From the NCBI GenBank assembly GCA_946800325.1, contig OX326956.1, forward strand, positions 48,097,052 to 48,161,051: 64,000 nucleotides of DNA. The letters run 5' to 3'. The notes below the pieces were generated by a model that was not told the origin of the DNA, did not search any database, and worked only from the letters and a program-made list of their open reading frames with translations. Position 1 is the first letter of the stretch. Each line of letters opens with the position of its first letter. Of the stretch, positions 59,430 through 64,000 are shown piece after piece. Position numbers and translations under genes: made by a program. The stretch is from Luzula sylvatica. Taxonomy: Eukaryota; Streptophyta; Magnoliopsida; Poales; Juncaceae.

Positions 59430-60480
59430 GGTATATTTCTTGAATATTATGTTTTTGATTTGATAATCGTTTGTATATATTTCAATTCAACTTGAGAATG
59501 TATACTTACGGTACCTCATGTGGTACTACTGGTATTGACGAGACTTTGAACAATTTATGAAGTCACCGTACCATTATGACAAAATAAAAATTCTTGACAA
59601 AATTAATTTTTTAATTGGACTGTTTGCAGAGAGAGGTCACGTATTCATATTGCCCGAGTACTTCTTGTAATTTCACATTAAATTATTCCTGACAAAATGC
59701 GGATTGTTCCAATTAACTTGCATGCAAAACAGGTAATATAGTATCTCTTGACAAAATTAATTTTTTATTTGCACTTCTTGACACAATGATTTTATGATTT
59801 ACTGCATGTTTGGTTTTGAATGTTTATTTTGATGATTGTTTATGTCGTTATTTTGACGTTTATTTTTTATGTTTTATTTAAACTTTGTATGGTATGTTTG
59901 TTTAGATTTTGATATATCGTGTTGTGTTAGATTTTGTATTTTATGTAATTTGTTTAGACTTTGTATTATAATATTATGTTTATTTTATCTTTAAATTTGA
60001 ATTTAAATTTGAATTATAGTTATAATAATTTAGAAAATAATAATATGACATATGATATATTATTAAGGATTACAATGACCGTTATTGTACCGTTATATAT
60101 CATCGTTAATCGGTAATTCGCTTTAAGAGTGTTCGTCCGTTCCTTTCCGTTAAACGTTATTTGTAACGTTGATTGGTATTGAAAACTTGATAACAATATA
60201 CCTTTTACAGAAATGGAATAATGATATTTTAAAATGTGCACTAATATTGCGAAAAGTATAATTAGTGTTACAAAAAAATATATCACTTCTAGTGCAAATA
60301 AGCACATACTCAATATTAATATTTTGCGATAATTGTACAAATTAAAAATAAATATGATTACGTACATTCATACTCAACTTTCATTTAAGGAATATCTAAT
60401 GTGCAAATTAATAAAATAATTGCTTCAAATACATACAATAATTAAATAACATATTTTGAATTTTTTTGTAAAAATATCAA
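59430..60480. other. AT-rich intergenic, no gene seen
   Basis: Direct word repeats TTCTTGACAAAATTAATTTT (59591, 59747). TTTAGATTTTGTATT-like words recur at 59900-59960. No gene. Confidence 0.55.
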
Positions 60481-60483
60481 TGT

Positions 60484-60726
60484 GTAAATAGCATGTAGCG
60501 GCCTGCAGCGTTTTGATGCTTAATTTAGCGGTTAGCGTTAAGCGGGCGATATAGCGCCGCTTCACCATCGTAGCGGATTTTGGTCAAATTATTATTTTTA
60601 TAGTACTACAATATGCATATAAATATAATTTAGCGGCTCAATATTATTAATAAAATTATATTTAATGTTTATTCATATCAACCTCACAAACTAACACAAA
60701 TTAAAAAATCATCTCTGAGAAAAATA

Positions 60727-60763
<37 letters not shown>

Positions 60764-60848
60764 TTATGATAATTATAATAATACTAATAATAGTTGGTGT
60801 TGACGTGTTGTTGTGATTATCCTATTCTTCCTATATTTGTTTTTGCAC

Positions 60849-60900
<52 letters not shown>

Positions 60901-60996
60901 TAATAACAACAACAATAATAATAATAATATTAATTAATAATAATAATTATTATTATTATTTGTACTATTACTATTATTAGTACTATCATTATTTTA

Positions 60997-61043
<47 letters not shown>

Positions 61044-61094
61044 GTTGTTGTTGTTGTTGTTGTTGTTATTATTATTATTATTATATTGTTGTAG

Positions 61095-61130
<36 letters not shown>

Positions 61131-61332
61131 CTACATAAATAAATTGCACTACAATAATTTTAATCACGCTATAATACCACTACGGTCGCTATATTTGAAC
61201 GATTCGTGCTATAGCAGTCCGCTATAGTGTTGCAGCGGAACAAAACACTACAAAGTTAAATTCCGAATCGATGCAATGTTTATCTCCAAAAATCCGCTAT
61301 AGCGCGTCATAGCGCCGCTATTTAAAACATTG
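60484..61332. repeat. CGCTATAGCGG-type element with (ATT)n/(GTT)n microsatellites
   Basis: The edges carry TAGCGGC, GCGATATAGCGCCGCTT (left) and CCGCTATAGCGCGTCATAGCG (right), in inverted sense. The middle is (ATT)n at 60727-60760, 60850-60900 and 60995-61042, and (GTT)n at 61043-61066 and 61092-61128. Probably a decayed TIR element with expanded microsatellites. Reading frames give Leu or Cys runs only. Confidence 0.55.
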
Positions 61333-61339
61333 AAAAATA

Positions 61340-62480
61340 TAAATAATCGCTCTGGCCGAAGAAATATTACTTCTAGAATTAGCACTACCCAAATACTTTG
61401 TAGCCTTGTTTTATAAAACCTGCTAAATAATTGTTCTTACCTGCCAAATAAGTTTAACAGGTTTATATAATAAATTTGGACCATAAGATTATGAAAATGA
61501 ATGAACGAGAAAGTTTGGTGTATTAAAAAAACTTAAATTATTTTATTTATAAGATAAACACTCAACTTTCTATGTCACGTTTCTTTTCTTTCTCTATTAG
61601 ACAATAATTCTCGTTTTCGATAAAGAACGAGATGTGTTGGAATATATTTATTTTGTTTTACATTAGATTTTGTTTTACTTATTTTAGACAAATGGGTATG
61701 TCTCTCAACTCTGATCAACACAATTCCATTCAAAATACACTTAGTTATAACTTCTTCTTCTTCTTCTTTTTAAAAATTTTTTTTTTAATGAAAACCTGTG
61801 GGCACTTAGTTATACTTATATCATCTCTTAACATATATCCCGACAACATTTTTTTTTATATATAACCTCGGTTTCGACGGAACTCACAAAAATAACATTA
61901 GTTTGATGGATTTTGTTAAGGTAGCATTTCCGTCATTTTATTTGACGAAAATGTTTTATTTTTCTAGAAATAACCTATGTGAATTTTTTTTTATTTTCGC
62001 CACATTATGTTACACAGTTATCATCCTCCAATGAACAATTCAGAACATCAATATAACTAATCAGCAAATCAAAGCTACATACAGTTATGAAAGTCGACCG
62101 ATTACTCGATTTCAGTCCATGTTTGTGCTTATTTGAATTCCAAAATTCAGAATAAAAGAAATTATTTCCTTTAATTGTTATCAAATATGCTGGATTGTAA
62201 TGTTTTTCCATAACAAATCATTCGGCAGATGATCCACAACCTCGTATATTAGCATGTGTTGCACGGATACACCGATACGGTAATAAGCAATTTAACATAT
62301 GGTTTAGGATACGATACGGATACGGCGATACGGATAAATTCGATTTTTTGAAGTATCTGCGCAACATAAATATTAGCACATCACTTAATAACCTCTAATA
62401 CCAACACATTAAGAATCCAACACAAGCCCAAACCTCTCTTATAAATAAAATCAGGACACAACTAGTCAAAGAAAAAGGAA
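61340..62480. other. Intergenic, no gene seen
   Basis: Downstream flank of the GH3 gene. ATACGGATACGGCGATACGG at 62315 is a small local repeat. No coding sequence recognised. Confidence 0.5.
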
Positions 62481-62488
62481 GTTTTTTC

Positions 62489-64000
62489 TCAGGGATTCCA
62501 AGTTGGGTCTTTTGGGCTGAAGAAGGAAGCCACCACCTTAGAATTAAGAAGATCCAGTGCCGCCCCAAATTCAACACACCTCGGTGTTTTGTATTGATTT
62601 ATTGAACCCCCTTGATTTATCGATAAATCCATCAATACCTCAAATGCTCCACTCTCCACCATCCTTATTTCCAATGGTCCCACTGACCTGCCATGTCATA
62701 ATTTCCATTAATCAGATTGATTTCAGAGCTATAATGTATTTCATTATATTAATATGATCTTGAAACGTTTTTAATCGATATGACGAGATATTATTACAGT
62801 ACTAACCTGTCATGTGAACGACATCGTCTGTAAACATAATCAAGTGACTCCTCGACTTGAAAACAACACCTCTCCATGAGCTCCTTATTGACTGGATCTT
62901 CTTTCTCGGACATGCATTTGATCTCCCAAAATAAAACGTAATGGCCCGGTATAGTCGAGGCATCAGCAAAGCTCGTGTACTCGATCAACAAATAGTTTTG
63001 CTTCTCTAGCAGCACTTTTGCAACCGTGATGCTCTTGTGAAGGTCTTCTTCGTTCGTTTTGTCCAAGTCTATGCTGAGGATGACATTTCTGCGACAGATG
63101 AACTTAAATTGCGGAGTTTTGTTACGAAATCCGGTGACTTGTAACACGTCCCCCACTCTGTACCTGTAAAGACCTAAGGAAAAGGACATATACTTTGAGA
63201 AAAATGCCATTTTGGTCCTTAAACATTGGATAAATATACTATGCCCCCATAAACAAAGAAAAATATCTTTGATGCGTCAATCGAGGAGAGTTAATTGGAT
63301 TGATTAGACTCTTTAATTGAATCAATCCATCTAAGTATTGATTTGAGTGCTAATCAATTCAATTAATCTCCATTAACCCTCCTCGATTGACGTATCATCA
63401 TAACTTTTTTTGTTTGAGGGGTGCTATATATAAGTGTATGTATGAAAAAGAATCAGGTATTGAAAAAAAAAACTCACCAGCAAAAGTGGTAACCACAATC
63501 TCGTAGTATTTACCGACCTTAACATCTACCAAATCAACCACCTTATCTTTCTCGACGCTTTTCTCTTCATCAGAATATCTCGACCTATTCTCCAATTCAA
63601 TGAACTCAAAATACGCCATATTTGGTAGCAAAGTGTACGACACGTCATTTGGACGGCACATAGGTGCCAAATTCACCCCGAAATAGCATTCGGATGAAGC
63701 ATACATGGTGCAAACTAACGGAATGTTTCCGCCACTATAGAACTCTAACATTGGTATGTACTGTGCCATTGTGCCGGTTAATACTGCCTCTATGTACTTT
63801 GTCTTAGGCCAAAGACGGGCTAGTATACCCCTCCATGACCCGTTAGTACATATCGACTCAATCTCATCAGCCATTTTTGGATTAGGCTCACCGAGAATTC
63901 CTGACATGGCAGTACGACACACATGGTCGGTTACATAAGGGTTCAACTGACCGGAACGAATATCATTAACGATTTCTTGCCAATTTCGTTCGAGAAATGA
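62489..64000 (-). CDS. GH3 family acyl-acid-amido synthetase, 3' part
   Basis: GH3 enzymes adenylate auxin, jasmonate or related acids and join them to amino acids. Three exons are visible: from beyond 64000 to 63478, 63173-62807, and 62687-62489 (stop TGA). Adenylation motifs two and three are present: [10 protein letters not shown] and the [12 protein letters not shown] region (split by an intron). Others are [50 protein letters not shown] and the C-terminal [26 protein letters not shown]. The pattern is closest to group II (auxin-amido synthetase) proteins from memory. Some positions differ from the usual group II sequence (for example [10 protein letters not shown] and [12 protein letters not shown]). 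The 5' exons, with motif one, lie outside the window. Confidence 0.92.

Noticed and set aside
60997..61227. ORF with Leu run followed by Cys run
   Set aside because: Direct translation of the (ATT)n/(GTT)n microsatellite.

Overview
This window is nuclear DNA from a flowering plant, most likely a eudicot. It is AT-rich, with intron-split genes (GT-AG, AT-rich introns), plant-type gene families, and a heavy load of LTR retrotransposons, CACTA, Mutator-like, Helitron and MITE sequences. I cannot name the species. All exon maps were made by reading splice sites and protein similarity by eye.

Gene content. Seven genes look intact or intact as far as the window shows. They are the 3' half of a kinesin-13 motor gene (+, 239-2845), a complete ESD4/ULP1-type SUMO protease gene (-, 3314-5198), a three-exon gene for an unrecognised membrane protein (-, 40001-41033), two copies of a one-exon MATH-domain gene (-, 33401-33910 and 44420-44929), a complete F-actin capping protein alpha gene (+, 49072-51007), and a complete PCC13-62-like desiccation-related protein gene (+, 54829-55971). 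The 3' part of a GH3 acyl-acid-amido synthetase gene (-, 62489-64000) runs off the right edge. Broken copies of the kinesin, SUMO protease and membrane-protein genes lie at 8.3, 29.5-30.2 and 42.0 kb.

Mobile DNA. The centre (15.6-26.9 kb) is a nested structure. An old Ty3/gypsy-type LTR on the minus strand is split by a young 9173-bp LTR retrotransposon (16784-25956, minus strand) with 1367-bp LTRs that differ at only three positions I could see, and a TACGA target duplication. That element has a Gag ORF with two zinc knuckles and a second ORF resembling the plant transposon-associated family PF20167, but no protease, integrase, reverse transcriptase or RNase H. Its LTRs and spacers hold about a dozen pairs of CGTTCGAACG palindromes at a nearly constant spacing of about 22 bp. 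This is the most unusual structure in the window.

Other regions. 5.4-13.3 kb is a repeat-rich tandem duplication with a 9-bp-TSD Mutator-like MITE. 13.9-14.9, 51.3-51.9 and 58.8-59.4 kb end in the same Helitron 3' hairpin and CTAG. 27.1-28.8 kb is a CACTA-like element inside a GT microsatellite. 30.2-31.7 kb is an AT-rich TIR element. 32.4-34.9 and 43.4-46.1 kb are a direct segmental duplication carrying the MATH gene. 36.5-43.4 kb mixes an LTR, four copies (window-wide) of a promoter-like dispersed repeat and two arrays of a 95-bp satellite. 46.7-48.0 and 57.0-57.6 kb hold related chimeric CACTA/Mutator-like sequences.

The genes do not form a pathway. The theme is local: fragments of resident genes were copied and shuffled among transposons and satellites within about 45 kb.
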